Shown piece after piece: positions 9,316 through 18,451 of a stretch of 48,953 nucleotides of DNA. A program made the position numbers and the translations under genes. The number at the start of each line of letters is the position of its first letter. Within the stretch, counting starts at the first letter, position 1. Source of the DNA: Acidobacterium sp. (lineage in GTDB: Bacteria > Acidobacteriota > Terriglobia > Terriglobales > Acidobacteriaceae); contig PMUI01000111.1 in the NCBI GenBank assembly GCA_003166955.1, forward strand, positions 84,199-133,151, in the 5' to 3' direction. Under the pieces are notes generated by a model, which saw nothing but the letters and a program-made list of their open reading frames with translations, made no database searches and was not told where the DNA came from.

Positions 9316-9409
9316 CCCACGCTTCACGCCACCACGCCAACATCGGGCGTGGCGGGGACCCCGGTCCTGCTCGCGCCAAAGACGGGCGCGACCAGAATGG
9401 GGCACCCGG
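9316..9409 (+). repeat. Two adjacent palindromic elements, copies 3 and 4
   Basis: The first unit (9316-9364) is CCCACGCTTCACGCC...GGCGTGGCGGGGACCCCGG; the second (9365-9409) is TCCTGCTCGCGCC...GGGCGCGACCAG, AATGGGGCACCCGG. The first belongs to a GGGGACCCCGG sub-type also seen at 13491-13531. Confidence 0.75.
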
Positions 9410-9425
9410 TTTATCGGTTATTGGG

Positions 9426-10034
9426 TTATTGGGCGGTGGCGATTTTGGCGATGTCGGGAGCGGTGGTGAGGTGCGGGAGGAGGATGCGCTGGCCGGTGCG
9501 GAGGCCGCTGTAGTCGCGAGTGAGTTTGCAGGAGGCGAGCTTGCCGTCGTCGTAGAACTCGACGAGGTTCTGGCCGCCGCTGGGGTCGGAGAGGGTGTTC
9601 CAGGATCCGCCGCGACAGGGGACGCCCTGAACGAGCTGATTGCGGCCGAGATAGAAGGAGCGGAGTCCGCCGTTGCGGTAGAAGGCGGTGGTGGCGCCGC
9701 GGGACCGATCGAGGCGTGTGCCGCCGCGGATGCGGAATCCGGCGAGGACGGTTTCACGCGGAAGCATGAGGTAATGGGGGGCGCCGCTGGGCCAGAGCTC
9801 GATGACAGAGCCGGGGGGAACGCGGAGGTCGCCGAGGGTGGCGGGGCGGGCGAGGGTGCACTGATTGAGTGCGCCGTCGGGATAGAACCAGGCGTCGCCG
9901 TGGGCGCAGGGGAATCCCTGGAGGATGGCGTCGTGGGGGAGCCGGCCGCGGATCGCATTGGGCTCGGAGGCCCCGCCAACGCTGGCAGAGGCGACGAGGA
10001 CGAGGAAAACCAACGGCAGATGAATCTTTTTCAT
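9426..10034 (-). CDS. Secreted protein with MORN/YwqK-like repeats, function unknown
   Basis: The 202-residue product has a clear signal peptide (MKKIHLPLVFLVLVASASVG), with the ATG at 10034 preceded by CAGGAG. It carries at least three short repeats of the form aromatic-Tyr-x-Asp/Asn-Gly-x-Leu: WFYPDGALNQCTLA, AFYRNGGLRSFYLG and EFYDDGKLASCKLT. These resemble MORN or YwqK-antitoxin-type beta-hairpins. The frame between also has conserved-looking PPGSVIELWPSGAPHYLMLP. Four Cys residues fall near the repeats and could form disulfides after export. Neighbours give no clue. I do not recognise a defined family with certainty. Confidence 0.7.
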   Translation of the reverse strand: MKKIHLPLVFLVLVASASVGGASEPNAIRGRLPHDAILQGFPCAHGDAWFYPDGALNQCTLARPATLGDLRVPPGSVIELWPSGAPHYLMLPRETVLAGFRIRGGTRLDRSRGATTAFYRNGGLRSFYLGRNQLVQGVPCRGGSWNTLSDPSGGQNLVEFYDDGKLASCKLTRDYSGLRTGQRILLPHLTTAPDIAKIATAQ

Positions 10035-10255
10035 GGGTAACTCCTGGCCAACGAAAAACAGTGTTCCCATTGCGGACTTCATGGCCGTTCGGCGGAGCGG
10101 TCTTAGCCCATGGCACTTTCGGGGACCCTAGGCAGCGGGACCAGCGATGAGTCCAGTCGAAGAGTAGTGTGATCCGCGAACGCGGTGGGACGCAAGATTA
10201 CCGACGGGCCAGGGCTTTGGTGTGAATCACTGAAGTCACCTGGGGCGCGGTTGGG

Positions 10256-10283
10256 AGCGGGTAGCCGGGAGCCGGGAGCGGGG
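10256..10283 (+). repeat. Heptad array agcgggt/agccggg
   Basis: Four units: agcgggt, agccggg, agccggg, agcgggg. Confidence 0.65.
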
Positions 10284-10291
10284 CACCTCGC

Positions 10292-10368
10292 GGGACCTTC
10301 GGCTCGCCTGAATTACTTCAGGACGCAAATAACGGCGCGCTGGAATCAGATGCTTTGCTCAGGGTGAC
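10292..10368 (+). repeat. Diverged composite mosaic repeat
   Basis: ACCTTCGGCTCGCCTGAATT at the left and GCTTTGCTCAGGGTGAC at the right match the composite at 8061, but the insert has a different centre (ACTTCAGGACGCAAATAACG). Confidence 0.5.
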
Positions 10369-10386
10369 AATCGTGCAAAGGGAAAG

Positions 10387-10419
10387 CCCGCCGCGCTCCT
10401 CTGCCAGGAGCGCGGCGGG
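10387..10419 (-). terminator. 14-bp GC hairpin, terminator-like on the minus strand
   Basis: CCCGCCGCGCTCCT and AGGAGCGCGGCGGG pair perfectly around a 5-base loop. On the minus strand the stem is followed by CTTTCCCTTT, a modest pyrimidine tail. It lies 255 bp past the ppdK stop. Confidence 0.45.
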
Positions 10420-10553
10420 ATGATTGCAAGTACGACAGATCAACATCACATGCGGCAGAAAGAGCTTCGGTCAGGTCACTGGCCTACAGGCCACGAGGCG
10501 TGCCCCACGAGCGCCGATTCGTGAATCGCTGCTCGAATTCCGCAACAAGTAAT

Positions 10554-10602
10554 CCGCCGCGTTTCGTTCGTAAGGAAGAGAACGTAAAAAGAAACGCGGC
10601 GG
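10554..10602. repeat. 12-bp perfect inverted repeat between the two flanking hairpins
   Basis: CCGCCGCGTTTC (10554-10565) and GAAACGCGGCGG (10591-10602), with an inner CGTTC/GAACG stem in the loop. It shares the CCGCCGCG core with its neighbours. Confidence 0.55.
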
Positions 10603-10634
10603 AACCGTACAGCTACCTCACCGAGTGTTGCAAC

Positions 10635-10666
10635 GCCCGCCGCGCAAGCGAACTCGCGCGGCGGGC
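10635..10666 (-). terminator. 11-bp GC hairpin directly after the ppdK stop
   Basis: GCCCGCCGCGC and GCGCGGCGGGC pair perfectly, starting 8 bp past the ppdK TAG. No T-run follows. Its position suggests transcript-end formation or 3' protection. Confidence 0.5.
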
Positions 10667-10674
10667 AGAGCAAA

Positions 10675-13422
<2,748 letters not shown>

Positions 13423-13490
13423 TTTGTTCTCCGTTCTGCCGCCGCAGGGGCGAGTGTCTATTGGGTATAAGTGCGTTGCGGTGCTGGCTA

Positions 13491-13531
13491 CCACCCCATC
13501 GCGCCAACAGCGGGCACGCTGGGGACCCCGG
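13491..13531 (+). repeat. Palindromic element, copy 5 (GGGGACCCCGG sub-type)
   Basis: CCACCCCATCGCGCCAACAG then CGGGCACGCTGGGGACCCCG. It lies about 70 bp upstream of the ppdK start. Confidence 0.65.
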
Positions 13532-13628
13532 AGGGTGTTGGGCGATAGCTATTGGGCACGGTAGCCATGCGCAATCTCATGACGGAGAAATTGTTAATTC
13601 GGGGGGATATGACTGTATGTGCCAGCGG

Positions 13629-13667
13629 TCACAAGACGGTGTGATGTGAATTGTGATGTGGGTCACA
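13629..13667. promoter_or_regulatory. Symmetric TGTGA/TCACA cluster upstream of ppdK (CRP/FNR-type site)
   Basis: TCACA-N6-TGTGA-N7-TGTGA-N6-TCACA. The right half, TGTGATGTGGGTCACA at 13652-13667, is a perfect TGTGA-N6-TCACA, the consensus of CRP-family regulators. It lies 207-245 bp upstream of the ppdK ATG. The next gene to the right starts 717 bp away. Confidence 0.5.
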
Positions 13668-13710
13668 AGGCAGGAAACAGGGTGCAAAGTGGAGGGTACA
13701 GGTGCGGCGA

Positions 13711-13745
13711 AGCGTTCAGCAGATAGCGGACAGCGGCCAGGAAAC
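13711..13745 (+). repeat. Heptad array agcgttc/agcggac
   Basis: Units agcgttc, agcagat, agcggac, agcggcc, aggaaac. A looser agggtgc/agggtac array lies just to the left (13679-13706). Confidence 0.65.
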
Positions 13746-14233
13746 CGGAGGAGACGGGAGAGGAAGGACATCGGGCAGGAAGATGGACAGAGTGCGACAT
13801 GGTGCGGTATTCGACGTCGTGCTCGTCACATTTTGCCTGTGTTTGAGAGGGCCGGCGGTTACGTTGTTCGCCGGGACGGCGTCAGTGGGGTGAATGCGGG
13901 GAGGGGCCTGGGGCGGGGTCTTTTCTATATATAGATATAGGTTGCGTGGTTAATGGGGAGCGGGGTGGGGGCGGGGCGCGGCATGCGCGGGAGATCCACG
14001 CGCACGGCGAAGCGGCGCAGATGCTGGAGGACGCGCTGCGGGGCGGAGAAGCTGGGGGAGAAGGAGCGGGGGGCGCGGGTGCGGGAGATTCGGGCGTAGA
14101 TGAGGAACCATCTGCGTGCGCGGAAGGCGAGTGCGGTGCCGGCTGGGTGAGGGCGCGCATATTTGGCGGCAGCGGATTAATTTTCCAGGGAAAAACTAAC
14201 GTCAAGACAAAAGCGGCAGCGCTGGCGCGCTAA

Positions 14234-14282
14234 CCCACCCTGCTCGCGCCAGAAGCGGGCGCGCCCAGGATGGGGCACCCGG
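14234..14282 (+). repeat. Palindromic CCCACC...GGGGCACC element, copy 6
   Basis: CCCACCCTGCTCGCGCC, AGAAG, CGGGCGCGCCCAGG, ATGGGGCACCCGG. About 100 bp upstream of the secreted protein gene. Confidence 0.8.
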
Positions 14283-14383
14283 CTGGGGATGAGAATCAGA
14301 AAAGCTTGACGAAATCTGGACGGGAATTTGACGCTTTTGATTTTGGGGATGGATAGGGTGGTCGCATAGCAGGAGGACCGCAT

Positions 14384-14775
14384 ATGCGATCGATTCTCCC
14401 TAAGACCTTTCTGGCGTCGGCAATCGCGGCGACAGCAGCACTGGCAACGAGCAACGCGTTGGCCGAGACGATGGTCAACGTACTCTTCAACTTCACTGTG
14501 AACTGCAAGGTTTGCCCAGCCGGGCGATACAGCCTGGACCGGAACGAAATCAGCGGTGTTGTGACGCTGAGAAACGATGACTGGAAGGTCGGCTTCTCCT
14601 GGGTTGCGTCGCCGGGCGCGCCGGCCCGACGGACGGCCGCGTGATTCTGCGGTTCGACCAGGACGGGCAGCAGTACACACTACAGTCGGTGCAGTATCGG
14701 AGCCTGATCACGCAGCGGCTGGACGGGCGGAAGCAGAACGAGGAACGGCCGACGCGGGTGTTGGTGGGCCAGTAG
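14384..14775 (+). pseudogene. Small secreted protein, frame broken by one missing base
   Basis: Looks like one of the small exported proteins common in acidobacteria, with a signal peptide and a beta-rich body; function unknown. The ATG at 14384 follows AGGAGGACC. The signal segment is LPKTFLASAIAATAALATSN, then VNVLFNFTVNCKVCPAGRYS, a pattern typical of the group. The frame stops at 14644 after ASPGAP, but the -1 frame continues immediately with TDGRVILRFDQDGQQYTLQS and RSLITQRLDGRKQNEERPTR to a TAG at 14773-14775, giving a plausible full product of about 130 residues. A one-base deletion around 14612-14630 explains this. Either the gene is broken or the assembly is wrong there. A strong terminator follows. 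Confidence 0.7.
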
Positions 14776-14837
14776 CAGACCAAAAGCCCTCCCCCTCGAG
14801 TTTCGTACCGGGCTCTCTGGAATCGCGCAGCAGCGAG

Positions 14838-14876
14838 GTCGCATCGCGGAAGCGGTGCGACTTTCTTTCTATTTTG
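14838..14876 (+). terminator. Rho-independent terminator after the small secreted protein gene
   Basis: GTCGCATCGC and GCGGTGCGAC form a 10-bp stem (one T-G pair) with a GGAA tetraloop, followed by the T-rich CTTTCTTTCTATTTT. It lies 62 bp past the TAG. Confidence 0.85.
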
Positions 14877-14899
14877 TAGGAAGGCGGCGAGGCGGGGGA

Positions 14900-14928
14900 T
14901 TGACAGAAGGGGCGCGGTGGTTTACTTT
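14900..14928 (+). promoter_or_regulatory. Promoter of the membrane protein/regulator operon
   Basis: TTGACA at 14900-14905, 17-bp spacer, TACTTT at 14923-14928. The -10 overlaps the palindromic operator that begins at 14924, so a bound repressor would block it. Confidence 0.65.
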
Positions 14929-14940
14929 GCAATGCAAAGT
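14924..14940. promoter_or_regulatory. 17-bp palindromic operator, copy 1 (perfect)
   Basis: ACTTTGCAATGCAAAGT is a perfect palindrome around a central A and overlaps the -10 element. It is the best of four copies in this locus (others at 15959, 15994, 16060). Confidence 0.8.
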
Positions 14941-14951
14941 GAAGGGCGGCG

Positions 14952-15566
14952 ATGAACGACCTGAATAAAGCGCTGGGCGAGATCAGCAGTATCCGCAGGC
15001 AGGTGGCGCGGACGACGGAGTTCCGCGGGTACGGGCCGGCAACGCTGGCGACCACGGGGGTGTTTGCATTTGTGGCGGCGTGGGTGCAGGCGCGGTGGGC
15101 GCCGGATGCGGCGCACCATATTAACGCTTACCTGGGCATCTGGATTTCGACGGCGGTGGTGGCGGTGGGGCTGACCGGAGTGCAGGTCTATCGGCGGACG
15201 CGGCGGGTGCACTCGGGCATGTCGGACGAGATGATCCGGATGGCGGTGGAGCAGTTTTTGCCGTCAGTGGCGGCGGGGTTGCTGATCACGTTCGTGGTGG
15301 TGCGGTCGGTGCCGGGGACGGCGTGGATCGTGCCAGGAATGTGGCAGGTGATTTTCGGCCTGGGAGTTTTTTCGTCGTGCCGGTTTTTGCCGCGGCCGAT
15401 GGTGGCGGCGGGGATTTGGTATCTGCTGACGGGTTTGATTTCGATTTCGTTTGGCGATGGGCGGGCGTTTTCTCCGTGGGCGATGGGGATTGCTTTTGGA
15501 GTGGGGCAGATGATCGTGGCGGGAATTTTGCTGTGGCCGGCGCGGAAAGGGGAACATGAAAGCTAA
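14952..15566 (+). CDS. Multi-pass membrane protein co-transcribed with a winged-helix regulator
   Basis: Function unknown. The 204-residue product has about five hydrophobic segments, among them PATLATTGVFAFVAAW, YLGIWISTAVVAVGLTGVQV, SVAAGLLITFVVVRSV, IVPGMWQVIFGLGVFSSCRF and MAAGIAFG-like MGIAFGVGQMIVAGILLWPA. The N-terminus is soluble (MNDLNKALGEISSIRRQVAR). The last 11 bases overlap the start of the regulator gene, so the two are translationally coupled. A palindromic operator sits in its promoter. Pairs of a small membrane protein and a regulator of this type occur in several phyla; the membrane protein may sense a signal or modulate the regulator, but that is inference. Confidence 0.8.
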   Translation: MNDLNKALGEISSIRRQVARTTEFRGYGPATLATTGVFAFVAAWVQARWAPDAAHHINAYLGIWISTAVVAVGLTGVQVYRRTRRVHSGMSDEMIRMAVEQFLPSVAAGLLITFVVVRSVPGTAWIVPGMWQVIFGLGVFSSCRFLPRPMVAAGIWYLLTGLISISFGDGRAFSPWAMGIAFGVGQMIVAGILLWPARKGEHES

Positions 15567-15942
15567 AGGGCGCGGCAGTGAGGGACGGTTTGCGTACGAG
15601 GGGCTGGACCGGGTGATTCACGAGCGGGCGCGGCTGAGCGTGCTGACGTCGCTGGTGACGAATCCGAAGGGGCTGACGTTTGGGGATCTGAAGCAGCTGT
15701 GCGCGCTGACGGATGGAAACCTGAGCCGGCATTTGCGGGTGCTGGAGCGAGGGAAGATGGTGGAGATTGTGAAGGGGCACGACAAGAACCGGCCGCAGAC
15801 GGTGGCGAGGATCACGGCGTACGGGCGGAAGCGGTACCTGGAATATCTGGGAACGCTGGAGCAGGTGGTGCGGGATGCGGCGACGGGGACGCAGGAGTTG
15901 CCGGCGGCGCTGATGCGGGGGCTGCGGCCTTCGCGGGCGTAG
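15556..15942 (+). CDS. Winged-helix transcriptional regulator (HTH_34-like), probable owner of the 17-bp operator
   Basis: DNA-binding regulator of 128 residues, MarR/ArsR-like fold. The sequence LDRVIHERARLSVLTSLVTN starts the winged helix; LTFGDLKQLCALTDGNLSRH carries the recognition helix (TDGNLSRHLRVLE), followed by the wing (MVEIVKGHDKNRPQTVARIT) and AYGRKRYLEYLGTLEQV, a helical dimerisation tail. No metal or ligand site is obvious. Its gene overlaps the preceding membrane protein gene by 11 bp, and operator copies flank the operon on both sides, which strongly suggests autoregulation and control of the next operon. The 3' end forms a terminator hairpin that includes the stop codon. Confidence 0.85.
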   Translation: MKAKGRGSEGRFAYEGLDRVIHERARLSVLTSLVTNPKGLTFGDLKQLCALTDGNLSRHLRVLERGKMVEIVKGHDKNRPQTVARITAYGRKRYLEYLGTLEQVVRDAATGTQELPAALMRGLRPSRA

Positions 15943-15949
15943 TTTTTTT
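15921..15949 (+). terminator. Terminator overlapping the regulator stop codon
   Basis: GCTGCGGCC (15921-15929) pairs with GGGCGTAGT (15935-15943) with one mismatch and two wobble pairs, around loop TTCGC, and seven Ts follow at 15943-15949. The TAG is in the 3' arm. It would separate the regulator unit from the prenyltransferase unit. Confidence 0.6.
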
Positions 15950-15958
15950 GATGCTGTA

Positions 15959-15975
15959 ACTTTGCATTACAAAGT
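15959..15975. promoter_or_regulatory. 17-bp palindromic operator, copy 2
   Basis: ACTTTGCATTACAAAGT, one mismatch from perfect symmetry. It ends 3 bp before the TTGACA at 15979. Confidence 0.75.
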
Positions 15976-15978
15976 GGA

Positions 15979-16007
15979 TTGACACGGGCGATGACTTTGC
16001 GTTGCAA
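15979..16007 (+). promoter_or_regulatory. Probable promoter of the prenyltransferase/radical SAM operon
   Basis: TTGACA at 15979-15984 in the same GGATTGACA context as the first promoter's GATTGACA. The -10 at 17 bp (TTGCAA, 16002-16007) is weak and lies inside operator copy 3. Two operators bracket the -35. Confidence 0.5.
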
Positions 16008-16010
16008 AGT
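15994..16010. promoter_or_regulatory. 17-bp palindromic operator, copy 3
   Basis: ACTTTGCGTTGCAAAGT, one mismatch from perfect symmetry, 35 bp centre-to-centre from copy 2. It covers the presumed -10 region. Confidence 0.75.
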
Positions 16011-16031
16011 TGGGTGGGACGGAGGATCGGG

Positions 16032-16970
16032 ATGCAGAGTGGGATGAGTGCGGGCGGGAACTTTGCGTTGCAAAGTGAGGGACGGGACGGGCCGCATGTG
16101 GCCATCATCATGGATGGGAATGGGAGGTGGGCGGCGCGGCGGGGATTGCCGCGGGTGGCGGGGCATCACGCGGGCGTAGCGGCGGTGCGGCGGGTGGTGG
16201 AGCGGGCGCCGGAGCTGGGGATCGGGACGCTGACGGTCTACGCGTTTTCTTCGGACAACTGGCGGCGGCCGGCATTCGAGGTGCGGAGTGTTCTCGCGCT
16301 GATCGCAGCGTATCTGCGGCTGGAGCGGGATGCGCTGCGCGAGGCGGGGGTGCGGCTGGAGGCGATTGGGAGACGGGATCGGCTGCCGCGGATGCTGCTG
16401 CGGGAGATTGCCCAGTGCGAGGCGGCTACGGCGGGGGGCACGCGGCTGCATTTGCGGGTTGCTGTGGACTATTCGTCGCGAGATGCGATTGCGCGGGCCG
16501 CGGCTCGGGCGGCGCGTGGACTGCATGGGTCAGGCACGCCCGAGTTGGTTGAGCGGGCGATGGCGGAGACGCTGCGCGAGGAGGGCGGCGATGTGGATTT
16601 GCTGATCCGCACGGGCGGCGAGAAGCGGCTGTCGGATTTTTTGCTGTGGGAGTCGGCCTATGCGGAACTGGTGTTCACCGATGTGATGTGGCCGGACTTT
16701 GGGGCGGCGGATCTGGAGGCGGCGGTCGAGGAGTTTCGTGGGCGGGAGCGGAGGTTTGGAGGCGTGCCGGTGTGCGAGCGGATAGCGGATAGCGGACAGC
16801 GTTCAGGAAATGCGCAGGTCGGCACTACCACTTCAGCACAGAGAGCACAGAGTTCACGGAGAGAGACAGGTTGGGTTGATCCGGTCGAGAAGGCTATCGG
16901 CGTGATCGAGCCCACTCAAGCCAAAGGAGGGCTTGAATGGGGCACCGTGGACATTGGGGGTGGGCGATGA
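16032..16970 (+). CDS. cis-Prenyltransferase (UppS family) with a repeat-derived C-terminal extension
   Basis: Chain-elongating Z-isoprenyl diphosphate synthase, condensing isopentenyl diphosphate onto an allylic primer. Signature HVAIIMDGNGRWA holds the catalytic Asp and the phosphate loop; also present are TVYAFSSDNWRRP, the RVAVDYSSRDAI region and the C-terminal DLLIRTGGEKRLSDFLLWES. The core ends at ERRFGGV, the usual end of the family, near residue 247. About 65 further residues are encoded by repeat DNA: a heptad array (IADSGQRSG), a CACAGAG-type repeat and a palindromic element. The ATG at 16032 follows GGAGG; operator copy 4 lies inside the early codons (NFALQS). The stop overlaps the next start as ATGA. 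This may be a second, specialised enzyme rather than the housekeeping UppS. Confidence 0.85.
   Translation: MQSGMSAGGNFALQSEGRDGPHVAIIMDGNGRWAARRGLPRVAGHHAGVAAVRRVVERAPELGIGTLTVYAFSSDNWRRPAFEVRSVLALIAAYLRLERDALREAGVRLEAIGRRDRLPRMLLREIAQCEAATAGGTRLHLRVAVDYSSRDAIARAAARAARGLHGSGTPELVERAMAETLREEGGDVDLLIRTGGEKRLSDFLLWESAYAELVFTDVMWPDFGAADLEAAVEEFRGRERRFGGVPVCERIADSGQRSGNAQVGTTTSAQRAQSSRRETGWVDPVEKAIGVIEPTQAKGGLEWGTVDIGGGR
16060..16076. promoter_or_regulatory. 17-bp palindromic operator, copy 4, inside coding sequence
   Basis: ACTTTGCGTTGCAAAGT, identical to copy 3, located about 10 codons into the prenyltransferase gene. It could act as a roadblock or a looping site. Confidence 0.7.
16777..16806 (+). 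repeat. Heptad array translated at the prenyltransferase C-terminus
   Basis: agcggat, agcggat, agcggac, agcgttc, ag. Read in frame as IADSGQRS. Confidence 0.75.
16911..16946 (+). repeat. Palindromic element, copy 7, with a different stem
   Basis: CCCACTCAAGCC, AAAGGA, GGGCTTGAATGGGGCACC. The flanks match the family but the stem is TCAAGCC/GGGCTTGA instead of the usual CTCGCGC/GCGCGA, and still pairs. It is inside the prenyltransferase reading frame. Confidence 0.65.
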
Positions 16971-18451
16971 TTGCGCCGGGGACGAAACCGCTGAAGGTGA
17001 AGTTCATTTTGCCGGCGCTGACGGAGGCGACCGATCCTTACTGGCGGCCGATTAAGTATTCGCTCTTCCCTCCCCTGGGGCTCGCTACGCTGGCGGCGTA
17101 TTTGTCTGCCGACGATGAGGCGACGATCGTCGATGAGCATGTGGAGCGGCTGACGCTGGATGATGCGCCGGAGCTGGTGGTGATCCAGGTGTACATCACG
17201 AATGCTTATCGGGCGTATCGGATTGCAGATCGTTACCGGAAGCGCGGGGCGTTTGTTTGTTTGGGCGGACTGCACGTTACGTCGTTGCCGGAAGAAGCGG
17301 CGGTGCATGCGGACGCGATTTTTCTGGGGCCGGGAGAGCAGACATTTCCTCAGTTCCTCGAGGATTTTCGCGCTGGCCAGCCGGGGCGGGTTTACACGTC
17401 GCTGTTGGGGCGGACGCTGGAGCGGGTTCCACCGATACGGCGGGATTTGATTCAGCGGCGACGGTATCTGGTGCCGAATTCGATTGTGGTGACGCGCGGG
17501 TGTCCGCAGCACTGCGACTTTTGTTATAAGGATGCGTTTTTCGAGGGCGGACGCGGGTTCTACACGCAGCGTGTGGACGATGCGCTCAAGGAGATTGAGC
17601 GGCTGCCGGGGCGGCATTTGTATTTTCTCGACGATCATTTGCTGGGGGATCGGCGGTTTGCGGAGGCGCTGTTTGCGGGGATGAAAGGGATGGGGCGCGT
17701 ATTCCAGGGCGCGGCGACGGTGGATTCGATTCTGCGCGGCGACTTGATCGAGCGCGCTGCGGGCGCGGGAATGCGGAGTATCTTTGTTGGTTTTGAGACG
17801 CTGACGGAGGGGAATCTGCGGCAGAGCAACAAGCGGCAGAATCTGGGGCGCGATTATCGGGCGGTGGCCGATCGGCTGCATGGGTTGGGAATCATGATCA
17901 ACGGCAGCTTTGTGTTTGGCATGGACGAGGATGGGGAGGATGTTTTTCGGCGGACGGTGGACTGGGCGATGGAGCGCGGGATTACAACGGCGACATTTCA
18001 TATCCAGACGCCGTATCCTGGGACGCGGCTGTATGTGCGGATGATGCATGAGGGGCGGACGGTGACGCGGAACTGGGATCTGTTTGACACGCGGCATGTG
18101 GTGTACGAGCCGGCGCGGCTGACGGCGGAGGCGCTGAAGACGGGCTACGACTGGGCGTACAAGGAGTTTTACCGGTGGGGTTCGATTGCGCGGGCGTCGC
18201 TCAATTATGGGACGGTGAAGCATCAGGCGAAGCACTTTTTTTATGCGGCGGGGTGGAAGAAGTTTGAGGGGCTTTGGGATTTGGTGATTCGGGCGCGGCA
18301 GCTGAACTGGATGACTCCGGTGCTGGAGGCGGTGCTGGCGCGGGTGACTGAACAGCGGATAGCGGATAGCGTACAGCGGACAGCGGATAGAAAAGCAGGG
18401 GCCGAGACGTCCGCGGAGTTGTTGCCGGTGTTGGGGCAGGAGCGGGGATGA
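16967..18451 (+). CDS. B12-binding-domain radical SAM enzyme (class B-like)
   Basis: Predicted cobalamin-dependent radical SAM enzyme. The N-terminal half resembles a B12-binding Rossmann domain: FPPLGLATLAAYLSADDEAT, ELVVIQVYITNAYRAYRIAD and FVCLGGLHVTSLPEEAAVHA. The radical SAM domain has Cys179-x3-Cys183-x2-Cys186 in RGCPQHCDFCYKD, then YFLDDHLLGD and FVGFETLTEGNLRQSNKRQN. The C-terminal part (GWAYKEFYRWGSIARA-like) resembles the extension of hopanoid and bacteriochlorophyll enzymes of this class, but the substrate is not assignable. Length 494 residues. ATG 16967 overlaps the prenyltransferase stop as ATGA; an ATG at 16937 is repeat-derived. The C-terminus QRIADSVQRTADRKAG is translated heptad repeat. 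The neighbouring prenyltransferase suggests an isoprenoid or lipid substrate; this is inference. Confidence 0.87.
   Translation: MIAPGTKPLKVKFILPALTEATDPYWRPIKYSLFPPLGLATLAAYLSADDEATIVDEHVERLTLDDAPELVVIQVYITNAYRAYRIADRYRKRGAFVCLGGLHVTSLPEEAAVHADAIFLGPGEQTFPQFLEDFRAGQPGRVYTSLLGRTLERVPPIRRDLIQRRRYLVPNSIVVTRGCPQHCDFCYKDAFFEGGRGFYTQRVDDALKEIERLPGRHLYFLDDHLLGDRRFAEALFAGMKGMGRVFQGAATVDSILRGDLIERAAGAGMRSIFVGFETLTEGNLRQSNKRQNLGRDYRAVADRLHGLGIMINGSFVFGMDEDGEDVFRRTVDWAMERGITTATFHIQTPYPGTRLYVRMMHEGRTVTRNWDLFDTRHVVYEPARLTAEALKTGYDWAYKEFYRWGSIARASLNYGTVKHQAKHFFYAAGWKKFEGLWDLVIRARQLNWMTPVLEAVLARVTEQRIADSVQRTADRKAGAETSAELLPVLGQERG
18354..18395 (+). repeat. Heptad array translated at the radical SAM C-terminus
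   Basis: agcggat, agcggat, agcgtac, agcggac, agcggat, agaaaag: six exact 7-bp units, in frame with the gene. Confidence 0.75.

Larger units (their letters stand above)
10035..10674. other. Intergenic region with repeats and three GC-rich hairpins
   Basis: No gene supported over 640 bp. It holds a heptad array (10256-10283), a diverged mosaic repeat (10292-10368), and three hairpins with the same CCGCCGCG core (10387-10419, 10554-10602, 10635-10666). Small palindromes TGGCCTACAGGCCA and CGATTCGTGAATCG lie between the first and second hairpins. Confidence 0.6.
13423..14383. other. Long intergenic region between ppdK and the small secreted protein
   Basis: Nearly 1 kb with no supported gene. 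It holds a palindromic element (13491), the TGTGA/TCACA cluster (13629), heptad-type sequence (13677-13745), an AT-rich tctatatatagatatag tract (13922-13940) that could hold a promoter, a G-rich stretch (13940-14160), and another palindromic element (14234). Open frames in 13650-14230 are low-complexity (Gly/Ala/Glu or Pro/Ser) and lack ribosome sites. Confidence 0.6.

Noticed and set aside
13650-14233. Several small frames in the ppdK upstream gap
   Set aside because: Low-complexity products without ribosome sites; the region is better explained as regulatory and repeat DNA.
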